From Streptacidiphilus anmyonensis (GTDB lineage Bacteria > Actinomycetota > Actinomycetes > Streptomycetales > Streptomycetaceae): DNA of 64,000 bases. Where the stretch lies: assembly GCF_000787855.1 (NCBI RefSeq), contig NZ_BBPQ01000001.1, positions 246,025 to 310,024 of the forward strand, in the 5' to 3' direction. The notes beneath the pieces are model-generated. The model was not told where the DNA came from and did not search any database. It worked only from the letters and a program-made list of their open reading frames with translations. Shown here piece after piece: positions 19,174 through 26,835 of this stretch (positions within the stretch are counted from its first letter, which is position 1; every line of letters begins with the position of its first letter). A program made the translations under genes and the position numbers.

Positions 19174-19245
19174 CTCCGCCGCAAGGACTCGAACCTTGAA
19201 AACTGGATCCAAAGACCAGCGTGTTGCCAATTACACCACGGCGGA
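19174..19245 (-). tRNA. tRNA-Gln (anticodon TTG)
   Basis: 72 nt. The acceptor arm is TCCGCCG/CGGCGGA with a G discriminator. The D-loop holds AATTGGCAACAC, the anticodon loop is CTTTGGA with TTG, and the T-arm contains GGTTCGAGTCC. The anticodon stem has a T-T pair at its loop end. CCA is not encoded. It lies upstream of glmU on the same strand. Confidence 0.93.
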
Positions 19246-19455
19246 TCGTCCGTCCACCCGTGCGGGCCGAACGGCGGCTCCTACTATGCCGTACTACCAG
19301 CCCTCCACGCGACGGTACGACCGGCGGCACGACCCGCGGTACGCCGGACATCCGGGAGTCGGCATCCGGCGAATTCCTGCGGTGACGGGAATTCTGACAA
19401 TTCACCCGCTCGACACGTCCGGCGAGGGTGGGCTTCCACCGGCACGGGCACAGAA

Positions 19456-19486
19456 CCTACGATGCCGTAAGTTACGGTTCCGTAGG
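19456..19486. promoter_or_regulatory. Palindromic operator upstream of the desaturase gene
   Basis: A 31-bp imperfect palindrome centred on the G at 19471: outer arms CCTACG/CGTAGG and inner arms CCGTAA/TTACGG. It ends 19 nt before the desaturase ATG. The TetR-family gene two positions downstream is the probable ligand-responsive repressor. TTACGG/CCGTAA half-sites are of the type expected for TetR regulators of lipid genes; the link is inferred. Confidence 0.7.
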
Positions 19487-19505
19487 TGAGGCCGAGGGGC
19501 GACCC

Positions 19506-20507
19506 ATGACCAGCATGCCGAGCACAGAGACCGACCTGCGTCCGGTGGCGGACGCACGCCCGTCGATGGATCCGCTGCCCGACGCCACCCGGGGCGGCGA
19601 GCGCGCGAGCCTGCTCCAGCGGTTCGCGATCGGGATCTTCATCGTCGTCCCGTTCGCGGCGCTGGTCGCCGCCGTCCCGGTGGCCTGGGGGTGGGGGATC
19701 GGCTGGCACGACATCGCGATCGCGACGGTGATGTACTTCCTGACCTGCCACGGGGTCACCGTCGGCTACCACCGGTACTTCACCCACAGCTCCTTCAAGA
19801 CCGCCCGCCCGCTGCGGATCGCCCTGGCGGTGGCGGGCAGCCTCGCGGTCGAAGGTCCGGTCGTCAGATGGGTCGCCGACCACCGCAAGCACCACAGGTT
19901 CTCCGACCGCGAGGGCGACCCGCACTCGCCGTGGCGCTACGGCGAGACCGTGCCGGCCCTGCTGCGCGGCCTGTGGTGGGCGCACATGGGCTGGCTGTTC
20001 GACGAGGAGCAGACGCCGCAGCAGCAGTACGCGCCGGACCTGGTCAAGGACCGGGCCATCCACTGGATCTCGCGTCAGTTCTTCGCCTTCACCATCGCCT
20101 CCCTGCTGCTGCCGGCGCTGGTCGGCGGGCTGTGGTCGTGGTCCTGGCAGGGCGCGGCGACCGCCTTCTTCTGGGGCTCGCTGGTCCGGATCGCGCTTCT
20201 GCACCACGTGACGTGGTCGATCAACTCCATCTGCCACGCGGTCGGCTCGCGCCCGTTCCGGTCGCGTGACCGCAGCGGCAACGTGTGGTGGCTGGCGATC
20301 CTGTCCTGCGGCGAGTCCTGGCACAACCTGCACCACGCCGACCCCACCTCGGCCCGCCACGGCGTGCTGCGCGGTCAGATCGACTCCTCGGCCCGGCTGA
20401 TCCGCTGGTTCGAGCTGCTCGGCTGGGCCCGCGACGTGCGCTGGCCGAGCGCGGACCGGTTGGACATGAAGCGGGTCGCCGAGCCGACGGGCGCGGCCTC
20501 GCTGTAG
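19506..20507 (+). CDS. Membrane acyl-CoA/acyl-lipid delta-9 desaturase
   Basis: 333 residues from the ATG at 19506 (a longer upstream frame would run through the operator). The three His boxes of membrane di-iron desaturases are present: H89-RYFT-H94, H126-RK-HH130 and H273-NL-HH277. There are about four membrane segments (FAIGIFIVVPFAALVAAVPV, IAIATVMYFLTCHGV, and two after residue 190). It introduces a double bond into saturated acyl chains, adjusting membrane fluidity. A palindromic operator precedes it and a TetR regulator follows on the same strand. Confidence 0.93.
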   Translation: MTSMPSTETDLRPVADARPSMDPLPDATRGGERASLLQRFAIGIFIVVPFAALVAAVPVAWGWGIGWHDIAIATVMYFLTCHGVTVGYHRYFTHSSFKTARPLRIALAVAGSLAVEGPVVRWVADHRKHHRFSDREGDPHSPWRYGETVPALLRGLWWAHMGWLFDEEQTPQQQYAPDLVKDRAIHWISRQFFAFTIASLLLPALVGGLWSWSWQGAATAFFWGSLVRIALLHHVTWSINSICHAVGSRPFRSRDRSGNVWWLAILSCGESWHNLHHADPTSARHGVLRGQIDSSARLIRWFELLGWARDVRWPSADRLDMKRVAEPTGAASL

Positions 20508-20577
20508 CGCCGGACCAAGGAAGCGGGAAGGGCGACACGAACAACCAGAGCAACCAGAGCGAGCGGGAAACGAGCAA

Positions 20578-20619
20578 GGGCCCGACAGGCAGGGGCCCGA
20601 GAGGCAAGGGCCCGAAAAG
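20578..20619. repeat. GGGCCCGA-rich degenerate tandem repeat
   Basis: About three copies of GGGCCCGA(C/G/A)AGGCA with period 14-16 in the 178-nt gap between the desaturase and the TetR gene. A smaller AACCAGAGC duplication lies just upstream (20543-20560). No coding function is apparent. Confidence 0.6.
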
Positions 20620-20685
20620 CCGGAAGCGTCGGGCCGAGAGCGCCCGGAGGCGAGGGCCGGAGGAGCAGCGCGGCATGATGGTCCT

Positions 20686-21378
20686 GTGAACGAGAGCAGT
20701 GGCGACAGGGACGCGGGAGGCGACGCCCCCTCGTCCAAGCGGGGGGCGTCGACACGTCGGGGCACACGTGTGCGGATGAGCGGCAAGGAGCGCCGCGAGC
20801 AGCTGCTGGACATCGGACGGAGCCTTTTCGCGGAGCGAGGCTACGACGCGACGTCGGTCGAGGAGATCGCGGCGAAGGCGGGCGTCTCCAAGCCGGTGGT
20901 GTACGAGCACTTCGGCGGCAAGGAGGGGCTGTACGCGGTCGTCGTGGACCGCGAGATGCAGCTGCTGCTGGACATGGTCACCGGGTCGCTGACCGGTGGC
21001 CATCCTCGTGAGCTGTGCGAGGAGGCGGCGTTCGCGCTGCTGGACTACATCGAGACCTCGACGGACGGGTTCCGCATCCTGACCCGGGACTCGCCGGTGA
21101 CCCAGTCGACCGGCACGTTCGCCTCGCTGATCGGGGACATCGCGAACCAGGTCGAGGACATCCTCGGCCTGGAGTTCAAGTCCCGTGGCTACGACCCGAA
21201 GCTGGCGCCGATGTACGCGCAGATGCTGGTGGGCATGGTGGCGCTGACGGGTCAGTGGTGGCTGGACGTCCGCAAGCCGAAGAAGGCCGAGGTCGTGGCC
21301 CATCTGGTGAACCTGGCCTGGCACGGCCTGGAGGGCATGGAGCGGCGGCCGCATCTGGTGGGCCGCCGCAAGGCGTAG
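20686..21378 (+). CDS. TetR/AcrR family transcriptional regulator, probable desaturase repressor
   Basis: 230 residues. The helix-turn-helix domain lies at about residues 31-90 (ERREQLLDIGRSLFAERGYDATSVEE, AKAGVSKPVVYEHFGGKEGLYAVVV). The C-terminal half is an all-helical ligand domain. The first 30 residues (Ser/Arg/Gly-rich) are not conserved in the fold, and the ATG at 20776 (MSGKERREQ) is a credible alternative start; neither site has a strong ribosome binding site. Its position after a desaturase gene with a palindromic operator suggests control of membrane lipid unsaturation. Confidence 0.88.
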   Translation: MNESSGDRDAGGDAPSSKRGASTRRGTRVRMSGKERREQLLDIGRSLFAERGYDATSVEEIAAKAGVSKPVVYEHFGGKEGLYAVVVDREMQLLLDMVTGSLTGGHPRELCEEAAFALLDYIETSTDGFRILTRDSPVTQSTGTFASLIGDIANQVEDILGLEFKSRGYDPKLAPMYAQMLVGMVALTGQWWLDVRKPKKAEVVAHLVNLAWHGLEGMERRPHLVGRRKA

Positions 21379-21473
21379 CGCCGCGAGGCATGACACCGCC
21401 TGGCACAGCGCTGCGGGGCAGAGTGCTGCGAGGTACAGCGCTGCGCGACTTGGTGCTGCGTCCACGGCTGGAC

Positions 21474-21839
21474 TCAGCGCGGCTCCAGGAACTCGATCCG
21501 GTTGCCGACCGGGTCGAAGGAGTAGAAGCGGTCATGGCCCGGCAGGTTGTCGTCCCAGACGACCTCCGCCCCGTTGGCTGCCAGCGTCTGCGCGTAGGCG
21601 TGGATGCCGCGGATCCGCAGGGCCGGGTGGGCCTTCTTCGCGGGCGTGAACGGCTCCTCGACGCCGACGTGGACCTGGACCGCGCCGTCGGCCGAGGCGA
21701 ACCAGCAGCCGCCGCGCGCGGCGAGCACCGGGGGCTTGGGGATCTCGCGCAGGCCGAGCACACCGACGTAGTAGGCGCGCAGGAGGTCCTCGGCGCCCAC
21801 CGGAGCGGCGAGCTGGACGTGGTCGAGAGCGACGATCAT
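21474..21839 (-). CDS. VOC superfamily (glyoxalase/bleomycin-resistance fold) protein
   Basis: 121 residues, a single VOC unit with two beta-alpha-beta-beta-beta modules: MIVALDHVQLAAPVG, LRAYYVGVLGLREIPKPP, GCWFASADGAVQVHVGVEE, then HPALRIRGIHAYAQTLAANG and RFYSFDPVGNRIEFLEPR. H7 and a C-terminal E118 are candidate metal ligands. The specific function cannot be given. It is on the same strand as tam but ends 95 nt past repeats and starts 55 nt from the tam stop, so cotranscription with tam is possible. Confidence 0.85.
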   Translation of the reverse strand: MIVALDHVQLAAPVGAEDLLRAYYVGVLGLREIPKPPVLAARGGCWFASADGAVQVHVGVEEPFTPAKKAHPALRIRGIHAYAQTLAANGAEVVWDDNLPGHDRFYSFDPVGNRIEFLEPR

Positions 21840-21893
21840 GGTCGGTCTCCTTCCGTTCTCGATCTTCAGTACTTGATCTTCAGCGTCTGGTCT

Positions 21894-22682
21894 TCAGCGC
21901 TTGACCGCGACGGCGAAGACGCGGCGGAAGGGCAGGACCGTCCCGTACGGACGGCGCGGGTAGGCGTCGTCGAGCAGTGCGGCGTACTCGGCGAGGAACG
22001 CGGCGCGCGCGTCGGGATCGGTCAGCGCGCCCAGGACGGGGCGCAGCCCGGTGCCGAGCATCCAGTCGAGGACCGGCCGCTCACCCTGGAGGACCTGGTG
22101 GTACGTCGTCTCCCAGACGTCGGCCGCACAGCCGAGACCGGCCAGCACGTCGAGGTACTCCCCCGGCTCCGGCGCGGCGGCGCGGTGCGGTCCGCCGACG
22201 CGCTCGGCCCAGCGGGGCGAGTTGCGCAGGTCGTGCAGGAGCGTGTGCGTCGGATTGTCGAAGTTGCCGGGCACCTGGAAGGCGAGCACGCCTCCGCTCG
22301 GCAGCGCGTCGATCCAGGCGGGGAAGAGCCGAGTGTGCCCCGGGACCCACTGGAGCGCGGCGTTGGAGACGATCAGGTCGGGTGCGTCCGCGGCCGGGTC
22401 GTACTCCGCGATGTCGCCGAGTCGGAACTCGACGCCGGCGGAGTCGGTCGCGCCGAAGTCGCGCCGCGCACGGTCGATCATCTCGGCCGAGTTGTCCACG
22501 CCGACGACGTGGGCGTCGGGCCAGCGGGCAGGAAGCGTCGCCGTGGTGTTGCCGGGACCGCAGCCGAGGTCCACGACGCGCGTCGGGGCGCCCGGGATCC
22601 GGTCGACCAGCTCGAAGAAGGGACGACTTCGCAGGTCGGCGTGGCGCAGGTACTGCTGCGGGTCCCACTGAACGCCTGCCAT
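21894..22682 (-). CDS. tam: Trans-aconitate 2-methyltransferase
   Basis: 262 residues from the ATG at 22682. It methylates trans-aconitate, a spontaneous product that inhibits aconitase, using S-adenosylmethionine. The N-terminus WDPQQYLRHADLRSRPFFELV is characteristic of the Tam family, followed by the SAM-binding VVDLGCGPGNTT (residues 36-47), GVDNSAEMI and SNAALQWVPGH. Divergent from a MarR-type regulator, with two palindromic operators between them, which matches the known TamR/tam arrangement of Streptomyces. Confidence 0.93.
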   Translation of the reverse strand: MAGVQWDPQQYLRHADLRSRPFFELVDRIPGAPTRVVDLGCGPGNTTATLPARWPDAHVVGVDNSAEMIDRARRDFGATDSAGVEFRLGDIAEYDPAADAPDLIVSNAALQWVPGHTRLFPAWIDALPSGGVLAFQVPGNFDNPTHTLLHDLRNSPRWAERVGGPHRAAAPEPGEYLDVLAGLGCAADVWETTYHQVLQGERPVLDWMLGTGLRPVLGALTDPDARAAFLAEYAALLDDAYPRRPYGTVLPFRRVFAVAVKR

Positions 22683-22697
22683 CGCGACCTCCAGGTA

Positions 22698-22750
22698 TCT
22701 TGATATCGAGACATCTTCAGCATGGCGTCCGTAAATTCTTGATGTCAAGA
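22698..22750. promoter_or_regulatory. Two palindromic TamR-type operator sites
   Basis: Site 1 at 22698-22711 is TCTTGATATCGAGA and site 2 at 22737-22750 is TCTTGATGTCAAGA, both 14-bp near-palindromes 39 bp apart between the divergent tam and tamR genes. A weaker related element (ATGTCGATAGATAT) follows at about 22757-22770. The sequence type fits MarR-family TamR binding sites. Confidence 0.8.
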
Positions 22751-22788
22751 GACTTCATGTCGATAGATATCCGACTACACTGATCAGC

Positions 22789-23286
22789 ATGGAGGACGAG
22801 GTCGATCGGCTGGTCGCAGCATGGCGCCGGGAGCGCCCCGACCTCGACGTGGAACCTCTCGAGGTACTGAGCCGGGTCAGCCGGCTCGCCCGTCACCTCG
22901 ACCGCGCCCGCCGTGCCGCCTTCGCCGAGCACGCGCTGGAGCCGTGGGAGTTCGACGTGCTCACCGCGCTGCGCCGGGCCGGCGCCCCGTACCAGCTCTC
23001 CCCTGGCCAGCTGCTGACGCAGACCCTGGTCACCTCCGGCACCATGACCAACCGCATCGACCGTCTGGCCGGCAAGGGCCTGGTCCAGCGCCTGCCCGAT
23101 CCGGACGACCGCCGCGGTGTGCTGGTCCGGCTGACCCAGGGCGGGCAGGAGCGCGCGGACGCAGCCCTCTCGGGCCTGCTCGACCACGAGCGCGCGATCC
23201 TCGGCGAGCTGTCGACCTCCCAGCGGGGCGACCTCGCCGGGCTGCTGCGCCAACTCGTCGCCCCCTTCGACAACCTGACGGACTAG
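22789..23286 (+). CDS. tamR: MarR family regulator TamR
   Basis: 165 residues. Winged-helix MarR fold: AFAEHALEPWEFDVLTALRR, recognition helix region TLVTSGTMTNRIDRLAGKGLV, wing RLPDPDDRRGVLVRLTQGG, and C-terminal dimerisation helices. In Streptomyces coelicolor TamR responds to citrate, aconitate and isocitrate and controls tam and aconitase; identity here rests on the divergent tam gene and on the operators between them. It probably represses both itself and tam. Confidence 0.88.
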   Translation: MEDEVDRLVAAWRRERPDLDVEPLEVLSRVSRLARHLDRARRAAFAEHALEPWEFDVLTALRRAGAPYQLSPGQLLTQTLVTSGTMTNRIDRLAGKGLVQRLPDPDDRRGVLVRLTQGGQERADAALSGLLDHERAILGELSTSQRGDLAGLLRQLVAPFDNLTD

Positions 23287-23422
23287 GGCAGCACCGGGCG
23301 GCCCCGCTCCCGCCACTCCGCGTTCCCCTGCTGCACGCCTCTTGTCAGCGGTTACCGGCCGGTTGTCTACTCCCTTCCCATGAGTCCGCGACAGCGCGGG
23401 CTCCCGAAGGGGGGACCACCCG

Positions 23423-24349
23423 ATGACCGCACTGCCGCGGCTCGCGCGCGTACTGGCCGCAGCCGCCTGCTCCACCCTGCTCGCAGCCGGCCTGGCCGGC
23501 CCGGCCTTCGCCGAGGGCTCGACCTCCGCGACGGCGACGGCGCCAGCGACAGGAAGTACCGCGTCGTCGCACCACCGGAACCCCGACTACTACGTCTCGC
23601 TCGGCGACTCGCTCGCCGCCGGTTACCAGCCGAACATCGGGCACGACACGAACGTCTCCTACACCGACCAGCTCTACGCCCAGCTCAAGAAGCACGACCC
23701 GGACCTGGTCCACATCAAGCTCGGCTGCTCGGGTGAGACCACCGAGACGATGATCGCCGGCGGCATCTGCCACTACCCCGGCGCGACCTCGCAGCTCGAC
23801 GCCGCCGTGAAGTTCCTGCGGGCGCACCGGGGTCACGTCAGCTACGTGACGCTCGACATCGGCGCCAACGACGTGGACGGCTGCCTGAAGGGCGGCGCCG
23901 TCGACGTCAGCTGTGCGCTCAAGGGCATCGCCACCGTCGCCGCGCAGGTCCCGCAGATCACCACCGCACTGCACCGCGCGGGCGGCAGCCACCCGCGCTA
24001 CGCCGCGATGAACTACTACGACCCCTTCCTCGCGGTCTGGCTGACGGGCCCGGCCGGGCAGCAGGCGGCACAGGAGTCGGCGCAGCTGAGCGTGGGGCTG
24101 AACGACGCAGTCGAGCTCGGCCTGAAGGCGGGCGGCTTCCGGCTCGCGGACGTGTCGACGGCGTTCTCGACGCTGGACTTCACCGACCAGGCCACCCTCC
24201 CCGGCGTCGGCCAGGTGCCCCTGAACGTGGCGCGGATCTGCACATGGACGTGGATGTGCACGCCCTACCAGGACATTCACGCCACTCCGACCGGCCACGC
24301 GGTGATCGCGGGGGTGTTCCTGGACCTGTTCCGGCACCGCCGGCACTGA
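23423..24349 (+). CDS. Secreted SGNH/GDSL-family hydrolase
   Basis: 308 residues. Sec signal peptide (MTALPRLARVLAAAACSTLL, cleavage after AFA at residue 30), then a short Ser/Thr/Ala linker. SGNH blocks: catalytic S63 in SLGDSLAAGY, GCSGETTETMI, block III GANDVDGC and the catalytic Asp/His block HATPTGHAVIA near the end. Two cysteine pairs are likely disulfides. It probably hydrolyses esters or lipids outside the cell; the substrate cannot be told. A suitable GGGGGGACC ribosome binding region precedes the ATG. Confidence 0.92.
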   Translation: MTALPRLARVLAAAACSTLLAAGLAGPAFAEGSTSATATAPATGSTASSHHRNPDYYVSLGDSLAAGYQPNIGHDTNVSYTDQLYAQLKKHDPDLVHIKLGCSGETTETMIAGGICHYPGATSQLDAAVKFLRAHRGHVSYVTLDIGANDVDGCLKGGAVDVSCALKGIATVAAQVPQITTALHRAGGSHPRYAAMNYYDPFLAVWLTGPAGQQAAQESAQLSVGLNDAVELGLKAGGFRLADVSTAFSTLDFTDQATLPGVGQVPLNVARICTWTWMCTPYQDIHATPTGHAVIAGVFLDLFRHRRH

Positions 24350-24476
24350 ACGGCCGAGGCCCCTGCGGCCGGTCAGGCCGTCGCCCAGGCCGTCGCGCAG
24401 GCCCGTCGTCCGGGCCGCCCGGCGGCCGAGGCCGACCGGCTTCCCTGCTTCCCCCGGCTGCACCAGCTGATGTCTG

Positions 24477-24529
24477 ATCCATCCCGTTCTGGTGTGCAAT
24501 CATGAAGATTGCCCCAGAACGGGATGGAT
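24477..24529. repeat. 16-bp perfect inverted repeat overlapping the start of the MprF-like gene
   Basis: ATCCATCCCGTTCTGG (24477-24492) and its exact complement (24514-24529) flank a 21-nt spacer. The right arm contains the likely ATG at 24524. On RNA it would hide the start codon; on DNA it could be a two-half-site operator. It is not a simple terminator: no T-run follows and it lies 128 nt beyond the previous stop. Confidence 0.8.
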
Positions 24530-26668
24530 GCGCACGTGTCGACCGATAGTCCGGCCAGCAACCGTGAGAAATGGCAACGCCGAGCCGCTTGGGCGGCCAT
24601 CTGGTATCTGCGCCTCGCCGCCGCGCTCAACCTGCTCGGGGCCTTCTCTGCGCCGTTCCGCCGCCAGGTCACCCGACACAACACCGGCGAGCTGTTCACG
24701 CCGTACCTGCTGACGGCCGGCTTCACCTCCGCCGCGCTCGCCTGGTTCCTGGCGATCATGATGCGACGGCGCAAGCGGGCCGCCTGGATCTTCAACATCG
24801 TGCTGTCCGGCGCCTACCTGCTGCTGGTCGCCCTGGCGCTGATCGTCGCGCCCGAGGTACGCGAGCACACCTTCAACTGGATCTCAGCCGCGATCAGCGC
24901 CTTCTTCGTGGCCGCGCTGCTGGTCGGACGGCGCGAGTTCCACGCGAAGGGCGACCGCTCCAACCCGCTGCTCGCCATCCTCACGCTGATCGTCGGCGGT
25001 GCCGTCGGCATGCTGATCGGCACCGCGCTGGTGACCGTCACCAACACCGCCACCGGCTCCACGCTGTGGGACCGGATGAACTACGCGCTGATGCGCGTCT
25101 ACACCCTCGCCCCCGCCGGCTCCGAGCACGCGGGCGTGCGCATCCCGCACTGGGTGGACATCGCGATCAACGTGCTCAGCGTGATCCTCTTCCTGCTCGT
25201 GCTCTACGTGCTCTTCCGCGCCCCCAAGGGCAAGGAGTACCTGTGCGACGACGACGAGCGGCGGCTGCGGGACATGCTCGACCGCCACGGCGACCGCGAC
25301 TCCCTCGGCTACTTCGCGCTGCGCCGCGACAAGAGCGTCGTCTTCTCCTCCAGCGGCAAGGCCGCCGTCGCCTACCGCGTGGTCGGCGGCGTCTCGCTCG
25401 CCTCGGGGGACCCGATCGGCGACCTCGAGGCGTGGCCGGGCGCGATCGACCAGTGGCTGGAGCAGGCCCAGGTGCACGCCTGGACCCCGGCGGTGATGGG
25501 CGCCAGCGAGGAGGGCGGCACCGTGTACGCCCGCCACGGCCTGAACGCGCTGGAACTCGGCGACGAGGCGATCGTCGAGGTGGACGAGTTCACACTCGAC
25601 GGCCGCGCGATGCGCGGCGTCCGGCAGGCGCACAAGCGCGTCGGCCGCGCCGGCTACACCGTCCGGATCCGCCGCCACGCGGCGATCCCGGAGGACGAGA
25701 TGGACGCGCTGCTGCAGCTCGCCGACCACTGGCGGGACGGCCAGACCGAGCGCGGCTTCTCCATGGCCCTCGGCCGTCTCGGCGACCCCGCCGACGGCCA
25801 GTGCGTGATGCTGGAGTGCCACGACGGCGAGGGCCGGCTGCGCGCCCTGCTGAGCTTCGTCCCCTGGGGTCGTGAGGGCCTCTCGCTCGACCTGATGCGC
25901 CGCGACCGCGAGTCCGACAACGGCCTGATGGAGTTCATGGTCATCGAGCTGATCCGGCAGGCCGACACCGTCGGCGTGAAACGGATCTCGCTGAACTTCG
26001 CCATGTTCCGCGCCGTCTTCGAGCGCGGCGGCAAGCTCGGCGCAGGCCCCGTCCTGCGCCTGTGGCGCGAGGTGCTGATCTTCCTCTCGCGCTGGTGGCA
26101 GATCGAGTCCCTCTACCGGGCCAACGCCAAGTACCGCCCGATCTGGGAGCCGCGCTACCTGCTGTTCGAGCGCAGCAGCGACCTCCCCCGGATCGGCATC
26201 GCCTCGGCCCGCGCCGAAGGCTTCATCACCGCGCCCAGCCTCCCCGCGCTGTTCAAGCGACGCCATGTCCCGGCGGCCGCGGCCGAAGCCGTGAGTGCGA
26301 CCCCGGCCGCAGCCCCAGCCACAGCCCCCACCGCTCCGCGCACAGGAGCCGCGGCAGCCGCTGAGGCGGCTGAGGCGGCTGAGGCGGCTGAGGCGGCGAG
26401 CATGACGACCGGTGCTCCGGCCGGGAACCGGCAGGCCGGTCGTCCGAAGGACCAGGCCGGTGTGGCGGCCACGAACGGGCACGGTCGCGGACGCGCAGAC
26501 GGACGCGGTGACGGACCCGGAGACCGTGACGCAGACGGCGACGGGCGCCGGGGCCGGGATCCGCGGCGGCCAGGGCAGGACCCCGGGCGCGGCGCCGCCG
26601 AGTCCTCGCAGACCTCCGCCGCCCCCGCCGAAGGTCCCGCACCGAGGGCGACGACTCCTCCGGAGTAG
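24524..26668 (+). CDS. MprF-like membrane protein with C-terminal DUF2156/phosphatidylglycerol lysyltransferase domain
   Basis: About 714 residues. An N-terminal membrane part has six segments (residues about 20-225: LRLAAALNLLGAFSAPF, LLLVALALIVAPEV, LLAILTLIVGGAVGMLIGTALV, INVLSVILFLLVLYVLF). A soluble GNAT-like DUF2156 domain follows (about 245-570: YFALRRDKSVVFSSSGKAAVAYRVV cut in parts, SLASGDPIGD, RRDRESDNGLMEFMVIELI, ISLNFAMFRAVFERG). DUF2156 proteins transfer amino acids from tRNA to phosphatidylglycerol, lowering surface charge. The tail (about 590-714) is disordered Ala/Glu/Gly/Arg. The ATG at 24524 is preferred; a TTG at 24509 or a GTG at 24536 is possible because no clear ribosome binding site is present. 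Confidence 0.85.
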   Translation: MDAHVSTDSPASNREKWQRRAAWAAIWYLRLAAALNLLGAFSAPFRRQVTRHNTGELFTPYLLTAGFTSAALAWFLAIMMRRRKRAAWIFNIVLSGAYLLLVALALIVAPEVREHTFNWISAAISAFFVAALLVGRREFHAKGDRSNPLLAILTLIVGGAVGMLIGTALVTVTNTATGSTLWDRMNYALMRVYTLAPAGSEHAGVRIPHWVDIAINVLSVILFLLVLYVLFRAPKGKEYLCDDDERRLRDMLDRHGDRDSLGYFALRRDKSVVFSSSGKAAVAYRVVGGVSLASGDPIGDLEAWPGAIDQWLEQAQVHAWTPAVMGASEEGGTVYARHGLNALELGDEAIVEVDEFTLDGRAMRGVRQAHKRVGRAGYTVRIRRHAAIPEDEMDALLQLADHWRDGQTERGFSMALGRLGDPADGQCVMLECHDGEGRLRALLSFVPWGREGLSLDLMRRDRESDNGLMEFMVIELIRQADTVGVKRISLNFAMFRAVFERGGKLGAGPVLRLWREVLIFLSRWWQIESLYRANAKYRPIWEPRYLLFERSSDLPRIGIASARAEGFITAPSLPALFKRRHVPAAAAEAVSATPAAAPATAPTAPRTGAAAAAEAAEAAEAAEAASMTTGAPAGNRQAGRPKDQAGVAATNGHGRGRADGRGDGPGDRDADGDGRRGRDPRRPGQDPGRGAAESSQTSAAPAEGPAPRATTPPE

Positions 26669-26835
26669 GCCGCTCCGCTGTCCGCCGCGTCCACCGCATC
26701 CGCCGGATCCGCCGTGGACCGACCTGCCACCATTCCGACTTATCGGACATTCCGGCTTACCGTGGAGAGAGGCATTCGTCCTCGAACTTCCTGGCACTTC
26801 CTCGAACATGCCTGGCCCCTGGAGGAACAGCGCGC

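Noticed and set aside
16309-19470. 1053-residue frame across prs, glmU and tRNA-Gln
   Set aside because: Runs antisense through two clear housekeeping genes and a tRNA; no family-like sequence.
22757-22770. Third TamR operator ATGTCGATAGATAT
   Set aside because: Symmetry is poor compared with the two 14-mers; kept only as a weak related element.
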